DNA of 64,000 nucleotides. Source: Paenibacillus riograndensis SBR5 (GTDB taxonomy: Bacteria; Bacillota; Bacilli; Paenibacillales; Paenibacillaceae). Positions within the stretch are counted from its first letter, which is position 1. Every line of letters begins with the position of its first letter. Location: positions 1,689,001-1,753,000 of the forward strand of contig NZ_LN831776.1 of NCBI RefSeq assembly GCF_000981585.1, read 5' to 3'. A program made the position numbers and the translations under genes. Under the pieces are notes generated by a model that searched no databases, was not told the origin of the DNA, and saw nothing but the letters and a program-made list of their open reading frames with translations. Below, one piece after another: positions 43,731 to 52,500 of the stretch.

Positions 43731-43872
43731 TTAAAGCAAGCAGCCAATGACCAAAAACGCAAAGCAGCGATTCTCCAGTAACGGGAGAGTCGCTGCTTTG
43801 CTCAATTTTTGTGGTTTTAAGAATGAAGAAAGCTATCACAGTCAAAGAAATCTACTTTTGGGACAGCCCCTT
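43731..43872 (+). mobile_element. IS1182-family right-end remnant
   Basis: About 140 bases closely match 45826-45965, the 3' end of the second IS copy. It includes AGCAAGC..AATGACCAAAAAC, the AAAGCAGCGATTCTCC hairpin and the end TCTACTTTTGGGACAGCCCC. Only the last codons of the transposase remain. The hairpin at 43761-43799 could terminate the cob operon. Confidence 0.8.
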
Positions 43873-44137
43873 CTACATTTCTCCCATTGCCTCCGCTGCG
43901 CCCGCTGGTCATTAGGGATGAAGCTCTGTCCAGGAATAGCCTCCGTCCGCTGTGCTCCAGAGATATTCTTATGTTCAAAAGATTACATAAATGTGCAAAC
44001 GATTGCCATTACGGGTTTTCCGTCAAAACTAATAATATCCATTTAATCAAAATTTAACATAAAATAGGTTTACTATTGGTACATTATATGGTATATTTAT
44101 CCTGAATTTCATACCAAAAAAAAGGAGATGTCGTAAA

Positions 44138-44905
44138 ATGTTCAAGAAGATGAATAAGAGTTTATCGATTTTGGTTTTGGCAGCTGTTTTTGTGCTAACG
44201 TTTGCGCAATCTGTCTTTGCCAGTGACCAGCCTGTTCAACTGACTTCAGCCAATCTATATCTTTACAAGTTTGGATACGTTGGATTCAGCGGCAATATCG
44301 AAGTAAGCAACCTGGGCAACCCAAAAACTGTAACTATTCACTATACTCCTGGAGACGGTCAGTGGTATGATACGAACGCCTCTTATCAAGGCCCAACGGA
44401 CTCCACGCATGAAAAATGGAGTTTTATAGTTTCCACCGATAACATTAGCAATAATAATCCGCAGCTCACAAATGCCCAAACGATTCAATTTGCAATTAAG
44501 TATGAAGTCAATGGACAAACTTATTGGGACAATAACAACGGACAAAACTATTCCGTCAGCCGTTTTAATGAAAGTTCAACCATTCTTGGTAAACCGAACG
44601 TTTTTCGCGCTTACGATGATTTATATGAGAACACATTCTCGGGTAGTGTATATGTCAAAAATTTAGTCTCCAGCAAAGAGGTTAAAATCAAATATACAAC
44701 CGATAACTGGAATACAACCAGGGAAGGGTTCGCCAGCTACTCCATACCGGCGAACTCCGATGGCAGCGTAGAAATCTGGGGTTTCAGCTTTAATAATATT
44801 GACCCAAGTGTTACGCAAATTCAGTACGCTATCTCCTACACCGCAAATGGACAAACGTATTGGGATAATAATTACGGGAACAACTACACAGTAAATCGCC
44901 GTTAA
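44138..44905 (+). CDS. Secreted protein with two CBM21-like starch-binding domains
   Basis: A 255-residue exported protein. A signal peptide (residues 1-28, ending QSVFAS) is followed by two copies of a ~110-residue module. Each has a VKNL-type strand, KVTIHYTPGDGQWYDT / EVKIKYTTDNWNTT, then IQFAIKYEVNGQTYWDNNNGQNY / IQYAISYTANGQTYWDNNYGNNY. This is the CBM21 pattern (starch/glycogen binding, also in eukaryotic phosphatase-1 glycogen-targeting subunits). There is no catalytic domain, so it would only bind polysaccharide outside the cell. AAAGGAG precedes the start. The gene is AT-rich compared with its surroundings, stands alone and lies between two IS1182 remnants. Confidence 0.83.
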   Translation: MFKKMNKSLSILVLAAVFVLTFAQSVFASDQPVQLTSANLYLYKFGYVGFSGNIEVSNLGNPKTVTIHYTPGDGQWYDTNASYQGPTDSTHEKWSFIVSTDNISNNNPQLTNAQTIQFAIKYEVNGQTYWDNNNGQNYSVSRFNESSTILGKPNVFRAYDDLYENTFSGSVYVKNLVSSKEVKIKYTTDNWNTTREGFASYSIPANSDGSVEIWGFSFNNIDPSVTQIQYAISYTANGQTYWDNNYGNNYTVNRR

Positions 44906-44956
44906 TACAGAAATATATCCGTGAACTTAATGCTCTTCCCCTTGTTTAAAACGGAC

Positions 44957-45965
44957 TTTTTGGGCTGTCCCAAAAGCCATGAAATGGCTGCTTGGGACAG
45001 CCCCTTATTTTGGAATAGGATCAAAGTGAGCCCTTGGGTGGACGCTCCGCGAACGGACCGTTGTTCCAATCGCTGTTGTCCCCAGATTTTATTTATTCTC
45101 CTTAGCGGTGAAAATCCGGGGACAAAGGCGACCGCTCCCGCTTTTCCACAATCGTTCCGTCCTCTCCGCAATATACCATGGACCAACTTTGCTAGCCAAT
45201 GGATCTGGAAGAAGATATTCCAGAAAGAACCTCCCTTTCATGTGGCTGGCCGGACGGCAACGCCCCAACTTTCGCACGCTGAATCGCTTCCGTTCCCAGC
45301 GAATGAGGAATGTCCTTGAAACGGTATTTACAGCCGTGCTTCAGTTTGCCCAAGAACAAACCACTGAAAAAAGCGGTTCGGATGTTGCGTAAGGATTTGC
45401 TGCAAATCGGGACCGAAAACCAATTTATTTTAGCCTACAGTTTACATCAAAGACCGACCGACACCCGCTGTTTAGAGCCGCATATGGAAAAAGTGCAGCA
45501 GATCCTCGGACAATTGCCAAAGACAGTCATTGCGGATGCAGGCTACGGCAGTGAAGAAAACTACGCCTATCTGGAAAAGAAAGAGATTCAGGCGGTGGTA
45601 AAGTACGGCAGCTACCATAAGGAAAAGAGTAAAGCCTGGAAAGCAAACGTTGGTAAAATCGAGTACTGGACATACAACACAGCCGAGGATCACTGGACGT
45701 GCCCAGCCGGAAAGTGTATTTGGACAACTGAAGAACAACCGGGGGTTCCGGCGATTTCTGCTTCGCGGCATGGAGAAAGTGATGCTAGAAGTCGGTTGGC
45801 TTTCGCTCGCCCATAATCTATTGAAGCAAGCTGTAATGGACCAAAAACAGAAAGCAGCGATTCTCCAATAACGGGAGGATCGCTGCTTTTTTAACATTTG
45901 AAGCTTTTGAGAAATTTGAGAATCTGACTCGTCAGTAGAATATCTACTTTTGGGACAGCCCCTTT
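44957..45965 (+). mobile_element. Degenerate IS1182-family element
   Basis: The left end GGGCTGTCCCAAAAG and, 30 bases on, GGGACAGCCCC form a 40-base hairpin typical of the subterminal region. The right end is TTTTGGGACAGCCCC at 45951-45965. The 5' half of the transposase is replaced by unrelated sequence (about 45005-45220) with its own inverted repeat, TTGTCCCC...GGGGACAA near 45089-45124. Element is inactive. Confidence 0.75.
45229..45871 (+). pseudogene. IS1182-family transposase remnant (frameshifted, 5' deleted)
   Basis: Three frames carry consecutive transposase pieces: MWLAGRQ..NFRTLNRFRSQRM (about 45240-45385), then IGTENQFILAYSLHQRPTDTRCLEPHMEK and KTVIADAGYGSEENYAYLEKK with the DDE-type Asp (45395-45735), then FGQLKNNRGFRRFLLRGMEKVMLEVGWLSLAHNLLK (about 45735-45871). 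The N-terminal third and stretches between the pieces are missing. It cannot yield a working transposase. Confidence 0.85.
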
Positions 45966-46002
45966 ATGCTTGCTGTTGCGGCGGACTCGCGGGTACGCCG
46001 GA

Positions 46003-47691
46003 CTATATTTTGAACTGCTGTACGGCTTGCTGAAGTTTCACGGCCTGTTGGTACAAATGCTCTACGGTTTGCGCATGAACCTCCAGCTCCTGGCGCTGGC
46101 GTTCGGAGTTGGCGGCGAGGGTATCGGCATTTTGCCGGGACTTGGAAGTGATCTGGGCCGTTTCCTCTACAGAAGCGCTGACCTCCTCGGTGCCTGCCGA
46201 AATCTGCTGTGTGGCGGCGGATACGGACTGAATGCTGTGGTTAATGCTCTGAATCAGAATCAGCAGATGGCTAAAAGCATTTCCGGCTTCGGCCACTTTG
46301 CCCACCCCGGAAGCCACCTCGGCGTTCACGTGATTCATTTCTTCCACCGACCGGTTCATATCCTCCTGCAGGCTGAGCAGGAACTCACGGATTTGCTCAT
46401 TGGATTCCTTGGATTGCTCGGACAGCTTGCGGACCTCCCCGGCAACCACCGCAAAGCCGCGGCCATGCTCGCCCGCCCGCGCGGCTTCTATCGAAGCATT
46501 CAGCGAGAGCATTTGAATTTGCTTGGTGATTTCCGTAATGCCCTGGACAACCTCACCGATCTGCAGCGAACGCTCGTTCATAATGCGGAACTGCTCCAGT
46601 GATTTCACAGAAGCCTCTGCCACCTGGCGCATCTGCTCGACGGCGCTTTGGGCTATGTCGTTTCCGCCTGTTGCCTCTTCAGAAGCCTCGATAATCTGTT
46701 CGGTAACCTCACCGGCCGCTGAAGCAATATGCTGGATGCCGGTATTAATCTCATCCATGGCCCGGGAATTATCCTGCGCACTGCCCGCAATGGCAGCACT
46801 GCCTTTGCCGATCTCAGCAACGGACAGGGAGGATTGTTCAGCCATTCCGTTCAGAATGTCGGTGCGGCCCTTCAGATCATTGGAGTCTGCGACCACGATA
46901 CTGGAGGTATCCAGCACCTGTCCGATCATCTCCTTCAGCTGCTGGCTCATGGTCCGGAAGCTCTCGGCGAGCTGGCCTACCTCGTCACTGCCTTTAATCT
47001 CCAGCTGCTGGGTGAAATCGCCGCCTGCCAGCTTGTTGCTGTAGGCCGCAAGCTGTGTGATCGGGTGGGTAATTCTGCGGGTCATAAGCAGCGCAGAGCC
47101 CACACCGACGATCAGTACGGCCAAAGTGATTCCGGCGCTGGTCCACAGGATACTGCTCATTTTATCTTTGACAAAAGCGACATCCGAACTTGCCCCGATG
47201 ACCATCGTAGTGCCGGGAACACCGACATACGCGGTCTTATGTATACCATGACTGTCACTATAGATTTCACTGAGTCCGGCCTTTCCTTTGGCGGCCTGTT
47301 CCATGGCTGGCTGGACCTCGATGCTCTCATCCGGCTTCAGCCCGGCTCCGTGATCTGCGGTCAGCACGGTGGCTTTGCCTTCCTTCAAATCGATGAGAAA
47401 GATGGTTTCCAGATCATGCTGTTTTCGTTTATCCTGGAAATAAAATTCGAGCGTTGTCCTCGATTGCTCGTTTTTGTTCAGAGTCTGCTGGGCATGTGTC
47501 GCATTCATATTTTTATAAATGTCCTGGGCGGCGGATGTCAGAAGCTTGTTGATCTGCGGCATGACATAGCTGTTGATGGTATTGATGGATATGAAATAAA
47601 AGCTGGTACTTAGTAGAACAGACGAGAGCAGCAGAACGACGAACAGCAAACGTGTAAATTTACGGCTGATTGATTTCTTGACTTGAAACAT
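46003..47691 (-). CDS. Methyl-accepting chemotaxis protein
   Basis: A 562-residue membrane receptor. Membrane helix 1 (about residues 13-35), an extracellular sensor of about 160 residues (a single Cache-like domain, with FLIDLKEGKATVLTADHG and TAYVGVPGTTMVIGAS), helix 2 (about 185-207), a HAMP domain (RRITHPITQLAAYSNKLAGGDFTQQLEIKGSDEVGQLAESF) and a long coiled-coil signalling domain. The CheA/CheW-binding hairpin tip is ITEITKQIQMLSLNASIEAARAGEHGRGFAVVAGEVRKLSEQS. The ligand is unknown. Its stop lies 38 bases from the right end of the IS remnant, so the insertion just missed the gene. Confidence 0.95.
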   Translation of the reverse strand: MFQVKKSISRKFTRLLFVVLLLSSVLLSTSFYFISINTINSYVMPQINKLLTSAAQDIYKNMNATHAQQTLNKNEQSRTTLEFYFQDKRKQHDLETIFLIDLKEGKATVLTADHGAGLKPDESIEVQPAMEQAAKGKAGLSEIYSDSHGIHKTAYVGVPGTTMVIGASSDVAFVKDKMSSILWTSAGITLAVLIVGVGSALLMTRRITHPITQLAAYSNKLAGGDFTQQLEIKGSDEVGQLAESFRTMSQQLKEMIGQVLDTSSIVVADSNDLKGRTDILNGMAEQSSLSVAEIGKGSAAIAGSAQDNSRAMDEINTGIQHIASAAGEVTEQIIEASEEATGGNDIAQSAVEQMRQVAEASVKSLEQFRIMNERSLQIGEVVQGITEITKQIQMLSLNASIEAARAGEHGRGFAVVAGEVRKLSEQSKESNEQIREFLLSLQEDMNRSVEEMNHVNAEVASGVGKVAEAGNAFSHLLILIQSINHSIQSVSAATQQISAGTEEVSASVEETAQITSKSRQNADTLAANSERQRQELEVHAQTVEHLYQQAVKLQQAVQQFKI

Positions 47692-48077
47692 TTCATTCTC
47701 TCCTTATCCTTCAATTGCATCCTTCTAACCCGATGTCAATGTTTTGTGGGCCGGTAAGCAGCGATATATTCCGTAGGTATTGGTCATATATTAAGCTATC
47801 ATTTCCGGGAATGTGATTGATAACTATTCTATAGAATTAACCTCCGGTTGAATAGTGAAAATTTGCTTAATCCTGAAGAATTTTCAGAAAATATATGAAT
47901 AATTGACGAATCCTTTGTTTATTTAGCGAAAAAAGATGAATCTTACGTCTTTTCATGAAAATTTAAAATTTCATAGCATGTTAGCTTTGATTGTGGTAGA
48001 GTAATCTTTTGTTCATATAGAACAGTTATACGTTCTTTGTAGGACGGTTTAATTGTTTCTGCTTGTCCAAAGCGGAA
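47692..48077. other. AT-rich divergent control region between chemoreceptor and queuosine transporter
   Basis: No gene. The region has to hold both promoters. Neither a convincing sigma-D promoter for the chemoreceptor nor a clear sigma-A pair for the transporter could be fixed by eye. The last part leads into the preQ1 aptamer. Confidence 0.5.
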
Positions 48078-48120
48078 CGCCGCGGTTCGTAACCATCCCG
48101 CGTAACCAAAACTAGGAGGA
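48078..48120 (+). promoter_or_regulatory. Probable preQ1-I riboswitch
   Basis: P1 is CGCGG (48081-48085) with CCGCG (48098-48102). The loop TTCGTAACCATC has 12 bases, the same length as in the Bacillus queC aptamer, and begins TTC as expected. The tail AACCAAAACTAGGAGG is A-rich and runs into the Shine-Dalgarno, like the CAAAACAAGGGAGG tail of the Thermoanaerobacter aptamer. This would hide the ribosome site when preQ1 binds. The downstream gene is a queuosine-precursor transporter. The P2 pseudoknot pairing is weaker than in the type examples. Confidence 0.7.
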
Positions 48121-48131
48121 GTTACTGATTC

Positions 48132-48857
48132 ATGTTTAATTTGTTGTGGGGAATTTTGTTCGTAGTTGTCAACTTTGGCTTCTATCTGCTCTGCTACCGG
48201 CTTTTCGGCAAAAAAGGCCTGTATGCTTGGGTCGGCGTGGCAACGGTCATCGCCAACATTCAGGTCGCCAAAACCATTGCCATGCCGTTCGATATTGTAA
48301 TGACGCTGGGCAACACCATGTATGTCACGCTCTATATGACCAGTGACCTGCTGAATGAGAAATACGGGCGTGCCGAGGCGCGGCATGCGGTATGGTTTGG
48401 CTTTTTCACACTGCTGATGACCACCGCGATTATGCAGATGGTACTTCTGTTCGAGCCGCAGGAAACGGATATCGCCCAGTCTTCGCTGGAGACCATTTTT
48501 GGTCTGATGCCGCGGCTGGCGCTGGGCAGCCTTACCGCCTATTTTATCAGCCAGTTCCTTGATGTCCGGCTTTATGCCTGGATTCGCAAATATTACAGCA
48601 GCTCGCGCCAGCTCTGGGTCCGCTCTAACGGCAGCACGATGGTCAGTTCTTTTGTCGATACGCTGGTCTTCTGCACGATTGCCTTCGCCGGAACCTATGA
48701 CCTCAGGGTGTGGACTGAGATTTTGCTGACTACTTATGTTGTAAAGTTTCTGCTCACCGGGGCCGGAACGCCGATTTTGTACATTGCCCGTTCCTTCAAG
48801 TTTGCGGAGGATGAACAGCCTGTTCATACCTCTCCTGATACACGCAGCGTTTCCTGA
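48132..48857 (+). CDS. Queuosine precursor transporter (YhhQ/COG1738 family)
   Basis: A 241-residue protein with about six membrane helices. Family motifs are NIQVAKTIAMPFD, TLGNTMYVTLYMTSDLLNEKYGRAEARHAVWFGFF, FISQFLDVRLYAWIRK and the C-terminal RSNGSTMVSSFVDTLVFCTIAFAGT. YhhQ of E. coli imports preQ0 and preQ1 for queuosine modification of tRNA. The probable preQ1 riboswitch in the leader is independent support. TAGGAGGAG lies 10 bases before the ATG. Confidence 0.92.
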   Translation: MFNLLWGILFVVVNFGFYLLCYRLFGKKGLYAWVGVATVIANIQVAKTIAMPFDIVMTLGNTMYVTLYMTSDLLNEKYGRAEARHAVWFGFFTLLMTTAIMQMVLLFEPQETDIAQSSLETIFGLMPRLALGSLTAYFISQFLDVRLYAWIRKYYSSSRQLWVRSNGSTMVSSFVDTLVFCTIAFAGTYDLRVWTEILLTTYVVKFLLTGAGTPILYIARSFKFAEDEQPVHTSPDTRSVS

Positions 48858-48895
48858 GGTCTTGCTCAAGAAGCACCGGTTTAATTAGTCAAAAT

Positions 48896-48942
48896 AAAAA
48901 GCAGCAGCCAGTTCTTTACGGAGCCGGTCTGCTGCTTTTTTG
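48896..48942 (+). terminator. Terminator after the queuosine transporter
   Basis: AAAAAGCAGCAG and CTGCTGCTTTTTT form a 12-base stem; further CCGG pairing lies inside the loop. Confidence 0.85.
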
Positions 48943-49017
48943 ATTAAAAGCCGGCGAATCAGCCGGTCCAGATACCCTTATTCCTACTAGTGCTTTCTCA
49001 TCAGCTTTTTTTGCAAA

Positions 49018-49208
49018 TGCTAGTTGGAAAAAGGGAACTTATTTCTCCCTGAAAATCAACTATTATGAGATTTAAGTGGAAAAAGGAAACTTAATTGGGC
49101 AGTATTACGCTGTTAGAGGCGGAATGAGCTATATTAGTTGGCCTTTTTCCACTTCCCCCTGCTGAAAATAGGTTACACAAGCAAATTAGTGCCCCTATTT
49201 CCACTTGG
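49018..49208. repeat. Dispersed palindromic intergenic element, copy B
   Basis: Starts TGCTAGTTGGAAAAAGGGAA exactly like copy A at 14323 and keeps the same order of inner and inverted words (AAGTGGAAAAAGGAAACTTAATT, ATTAGTTGGCCTTTTTCCACTT). The two copies are about 75-80% alike by eye. It fills most of the 450-base gap between the queuosine transporter and the peptidase. Confidence 0.75.
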
Positions 49209-49310
49209 TATTGCCGAAGGATTCGTATAAGGTTCTACGCCTGTCCGTAGGCAGCACACACGGGAAATACGCACAGTCTGCGGGAAAATGCTGGTACTGG
49301 AAGCCGCTAA

Positions 49311-50405
49311 CTATAAATGCAGCACCGTCAGCGCTTTGGACATGGTTGTCAGCGTCTGCGGGCCTTCCGGCGTAATCCAGACATCGTCTTCGATCCGCAC
49401 ACCGCCCAGACCGGCCACATAAATGCCCGGCTCCACGGTGAATACGTTGCCGGTTTCAATGAAATCCCCGTTCATGCCATGCAGCGAGGGATACTCATGC
49501 GTGTCCATGCCGAGGCCGTGACCGACCCGGTGTATAAAATACTCGCCGTAACCGGACGCTTCAATCACCTCACGTGCTGCACGGTCCACCGAGCCGAAGG
49601 TCGCGCCGGCGCGGGAAGCGGCGATGCCCGCTTCATTGGCTGCGAGCACTGTGTTGTAGATTTCAACCAGCTTGGGATGCGCTTCTTCCACAGCGAAGGT
49701 GCGGGTGATGTCCGAAGCGTAGCCTGCGGCGTATACACCCAGGTCGAACATCAGAAAGTCTCCCGGCTGAATAATACGGCTGCCCGGCACACCGTGCGGC
49801 AAGGCGGTATTCGGGCCGGAGAGAACCATGGTGTCGAAGGAGGGGCCGGATGCGCCCACCTTTTTCATCAGATACTCCAGCTCGGCAACCAGCTCGATTT
49901 CACTAACCCCCGCTTTGACATGGGTGAGGCCTTGGCGGAGCACCTCCTCCACCAGCTCGGCGGCATGCTTCATCCGGCTGACCTCATCCGGCGTTTTTTT
50001 CGCGCGCATGGACCGCAGCAGATGGCCGATATCGCGGAAGGCATCCGCAGGAACCGCTTCGGCCAGCTGCTCATAACGGTTAACGGTGAAGTGCTCCTTC
50101 TCAATGCCCACAGTTCCCGGCTTAGAGCCTGCAAAACATGACTTCAACAGCTCATACGGATTGTCCGTATCGCTGTGCGTCAGAATCTTAGTCACCGAGG
50201 AGGCGGCATGGGCCGCTTCGGCATCAAGCGCGGGAACGATCAGCACCGGCTCCCCGCCGCGGATCAGCAGCAGTCCCAGAAAACGCTCATGCGGATTGCT
50301 GGCAAATCCGGTCAAATAATAGACATGCTTCGGATCGGTAACGAGCAGCGCGTCCAGGCCCCCGCCGGCCATTCCCTGCTCCAATGTGGATAGAGCCTCA
50401 TTCAT
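49311..50405 (-). CDS. M24 family Xaa-Pro peptidase
   Basis: A 364-residue metallopeptidase. The N-terminal creatinase-like domain (MAGGGLDALLVTDPKHVYYLTGF) is followed by the pita-bread catalytic domain. The five metal ligands are visible: Asp in FLMFDLGVYAAGYASDITRTF (two), His in HRVGHGLGMDTHEYP, and Glu in FTVEPGIYVAGLGGVRIEDDV (two). It removes residues next to proline from peptides; aminopeptidase and dipeptidase forms are not distinguishable here. AAGGGGAA lies before the start. Confidence 0.93.
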   Translation of the reverse strand: MNEALSTLEQGMAGGGLDALLVTDPKHVYYLTGFASNPHERFLGLLLIRGGEPVLIVPALDAEAAHAASSVTKILTHSDTDNPYELLKSCFAGSKPGTVGIEKEHFTVNRYEQLAEAVPADAFRDIGHLLRSMRAKKTPDEVSRMKHAAELVEEVLRQGLTHVKAGVSEIELVAELEYLMKKVGASGPSFDTMVLSGPNTALPHGVPGSRIIQPGDFLMFDLGVYAAGYASDITRTFAVEEAHPKLVEIYNTVLAANEAGIAASRAGATFGSVDRAAREVIEASGYGEYFIHRVGHGLGMDTHEYPSLHGMNGDFIETGNVFTVEPGIYVAGLGGVRIEDDVWITPEGPQTLTTMSKALTVLHL

Positions 50406-50639
50406 TTCAGTTGTTCCCCTTTCGGATTCACGTTACAAAGCAACGCTCTCATTATAGATCATAACCCGGTAGGGTGCACGCGCAGGAAAATGAGGTGGTC
50501 CCTGGTTTATGACCAGGGGGTGCGGGGTAATAGGTGCCACAACCGTTTTACGGCTAGGCAGTGGCATAGAGCAGAATACGCAATTTTAATGCCGGGCGGG
50601 CTGTTTGCTTTTTAACTATCTATCCGCCCGCGTCTAGCC

Positions 50640-50830
50640 GTAACTGTATTCCATACAACTAAAGTGAATGTTTTTATGTCCAAACCTGAGTTTATTGCAC
50701 TTCGTACAATTAAAAAGCCTCCAATGGGCTGAAATCAGGCCAAACGCTATTTTAGTTGTACGAAATACACTTAGCGCTGTCATGAGGCGGTTTTGCCTTC
50801 TTTTAACTGCACATAATACACATAATACAT
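50640..50830. repeat. Second family of palindromic intergenic element
   Basis: Inverted words CACTTCGTACAATTAAAA and TTTTAGTTGTACGAAATACACT form the core, flanked by CTGTATTCCATACAACTAAAG and TTTTAACTGCACATAATACA. It is organised like the 14323/49018 element but with different words. The rest of the 50406-50907 gap holds a GGGCGGG...CGCCCGC pair (50596-50632) and nothing else recognisable. Confidence 0.6.
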
Positions 50831-50907
50831 TTAACATACCTGCGTGAAAAGTTTGGTTTCCCGGGCTCCATCCGCACCCGGAATTTTATCCTGTAGGAGG
50901 TTATATT

Positions 50908-52185
50908 ATGTTTCGTAAAAAAAGCCTTACCCGCATTTGGCTGCTAGGCGGCTCATGCATTATAGGGGCCGGACTGCTGAGCGCCTGCATGAATTCTGCC
51001 TCACCGGAGGTTAACGAAACCGGAATGGGCGCCAGGGGCAACCGCCCTGCGATGACACCTTCTCCATCCGCCAATTCCGAGTCGGTGCCATCAGCAGCCG
51101 AACCGACAGAAGGCGGAGGGGGGAACCCGGAGAATTCGCAGCCGGCCTTATCTTCTTCGGCCTTTCCGTACACGGCCCAAACACTGGCCAGCGGTTTGAA
51201 TGTTCCATGGGAGATGGCCTTCGCGCCGGATGGGCGGATTTTTTTCACCGAACGGCCCGGCACCTTGCGTTTATTTGAAGAAGGTGAGCTGAGGAAGAAT
51301 CCGCTGCTGGAGCTCCCGGCGCCTTTTATCAGCGAAGGCGAAGGCGGGCTGTTGGGTTTTGCGCTGGATCCGGCTTTTGAAGACAACGGTTTCGCTTATG
51401 CCTACCATTCATACCGCAGTGCCAGCGGCGGCGTGGAGAACCGGGTGCTGCGGTTAAGCATCAGCGGGAGCAAGGCGGAGATCGACAAGGTTCTGCTGGA
51501 CGGCATTCCCGGTGATGCCAACCACAACGGCGGACGGATCAAATTCGGGCCTGACGGTTATCTGTACATCACTACCGGCGAAAAGTATGAGCCGGAGCTG
51601 GCGCAGGATCAGGAGAGCCTGGGCGGCAAAATCCTGCGCATTTCCAAAGACGGCTCCATCCCGGCGGATAATCCGTTCCTTGACTCTCCCGTCTACAGCC
51701 GGGGGCACCGCAATCCGCAGGGGCTGGCCTGGCAGCCGCAGAGCGGAGTTCTCTACAGCTCGGAACACGGCCAATCCAGCCATGACGAGATCAACATTAT
51801 TGAGGCCGGGAGCAATTATGGATGGCCGCTGATCGAAGGCGATGAGGCCGGAACCGGGAGGGGGGAGCAGATGAAGCTTCCGCTGCTGCATAGCGGGGAG
51901 GAGACCTGGGCGCCGTCAGGAATGGCTTTTATTACCCAGGGGCCATGGAGCGGGGAGCTGCTTGTGGCGAATCTGGCCGGACAACAGCTGCTTCATGTTT
52001 CACCGGGTACGGGAGATAAGAAACCTTCGGCGGAAGCTTTGTTTCAGGGAAAATGGGGGCGTATCCGCAACGTGGCCGAAGGGCCGGACGGCACGCTCTA
52101 CGTGATGACCAATAACCGGGATGGCAGAGGCAGCCCTGGCACAGCGGACGATCAGCTGATCGCTTTGAAGCCCAATTGGAAGTGA
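50908..52185 (+). CDS. PQQ-dependent sugar dehydrogenase family lipoprotein
   Basis: A 425-residue lipoprotein: lipobox LLSACMN puts the acylated Cys at about residue 27. A Ser/Pro/Glu/Gly-rich linker (about 30-90) leads to a six-bladed beta-propeller of the GdhB/YliI family, with LNVPWEMAFAPDGRIFFTERPGTLRL, EGGLLGFALDPAF, GDANHNGGRIKFGPDGYLYITTGE, RGHRNPQGLAWQP and SSEHGQSSHDEINII. Characterised relatives oxidise aldoses outside the cell using PQQ. No PQQ synthesis gene is seen here, so it may use imported PQQ or act differently. TAGGAGG lies before the ATG. Confidence 0.9.
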   Translation: MFRKKSLTRIWLLGGSCIIGAGLLSACMNSASPEVNETGMGARGNRPAMTPSPSANSESVPSAAEPTEGGGGNPENSQPALSSSAFPYTAQTLASGLNVPWEMAFAPDGRIFFTERPGTLRLFEEGELRKNPLLELPAPFISEGEGGLLGFALDPAFEDNGFAYAYHSYRSASGGVENRVLRLSISGSKAEIDKVLLDGIPGDANHNGGRIKFGPDGYLYITTGEKYEPELAQDQESLGGKILRISKDGSIPADNPFLDSPVYSRGHRNPQGLAWQPQSGVLYSSEHGQSSHDEINIIEAGSNYGWPLIEGDEAGTGRGEQMKLPLLHSGEETWAPSGMAFITQGPWSGELLVANLAGQQLLHVSPGTGDKKPSAEALFQGKWGRIRNVAEGPDGTLYVMTNNRDGRGSPGTADDQLIALKPNWK

Positions 52186-52212
52186 GCAGCTCAGCTGCTC
52201 TCTTTTTTTTGC
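52183..52212 (+). terminator. Terminator after the sugar dehydrogenase gene
   Basis: GAGCAGCT-C-AGCTGCTC is followed by a T-rich run of eight. The next ~290 bases to the SLH gene hold only its promoter and leader. Confidence 0.85.
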
Positions 52213-52362
52213 TGAAATGATAGAAATCTCAATAGTCCTTCTCTTTTATGTACATTCAGGTCTTAAGTCCTGGTTTCATGCTTGATAAAATGGCGAAATG
52301 TGACAAAATATCTTTCTTTACGCTAAATTAACAGATTCTCCGGTCTATTGTTAAGGAATTGA

Positions 52363-52391
52363 TTGACATTAAATAGGTCCTTAGATAGGAT
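52363..52391 (+). promoter_or_regulatory. Promoter of the SLH surface protein gene
   Basis: A consensus TTGACA (52363-52368), a 17-base spacer and TAGGAT (52386-52391). It leaves a leader of about 100 bases, in keeping with abundant surface-protein genes. Confidence 0.7.
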
Positions 52392-52500
52392 GCCATTATG
52401 TCTATCTGAATTTGACAATTCTGCTGGGGGAGGAGTCAAGGATAGATTCTGGATTGTAGGATTGGATGGAATGACTATCTTTGGTGTAAAGGAGACAATT

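Noticed and set aside
47692..47900. Sigma-D promoter for the chemoreceptor
   Set aside because: No TAAA-N15-GCCGATAT arrangement was found on the minus strand.
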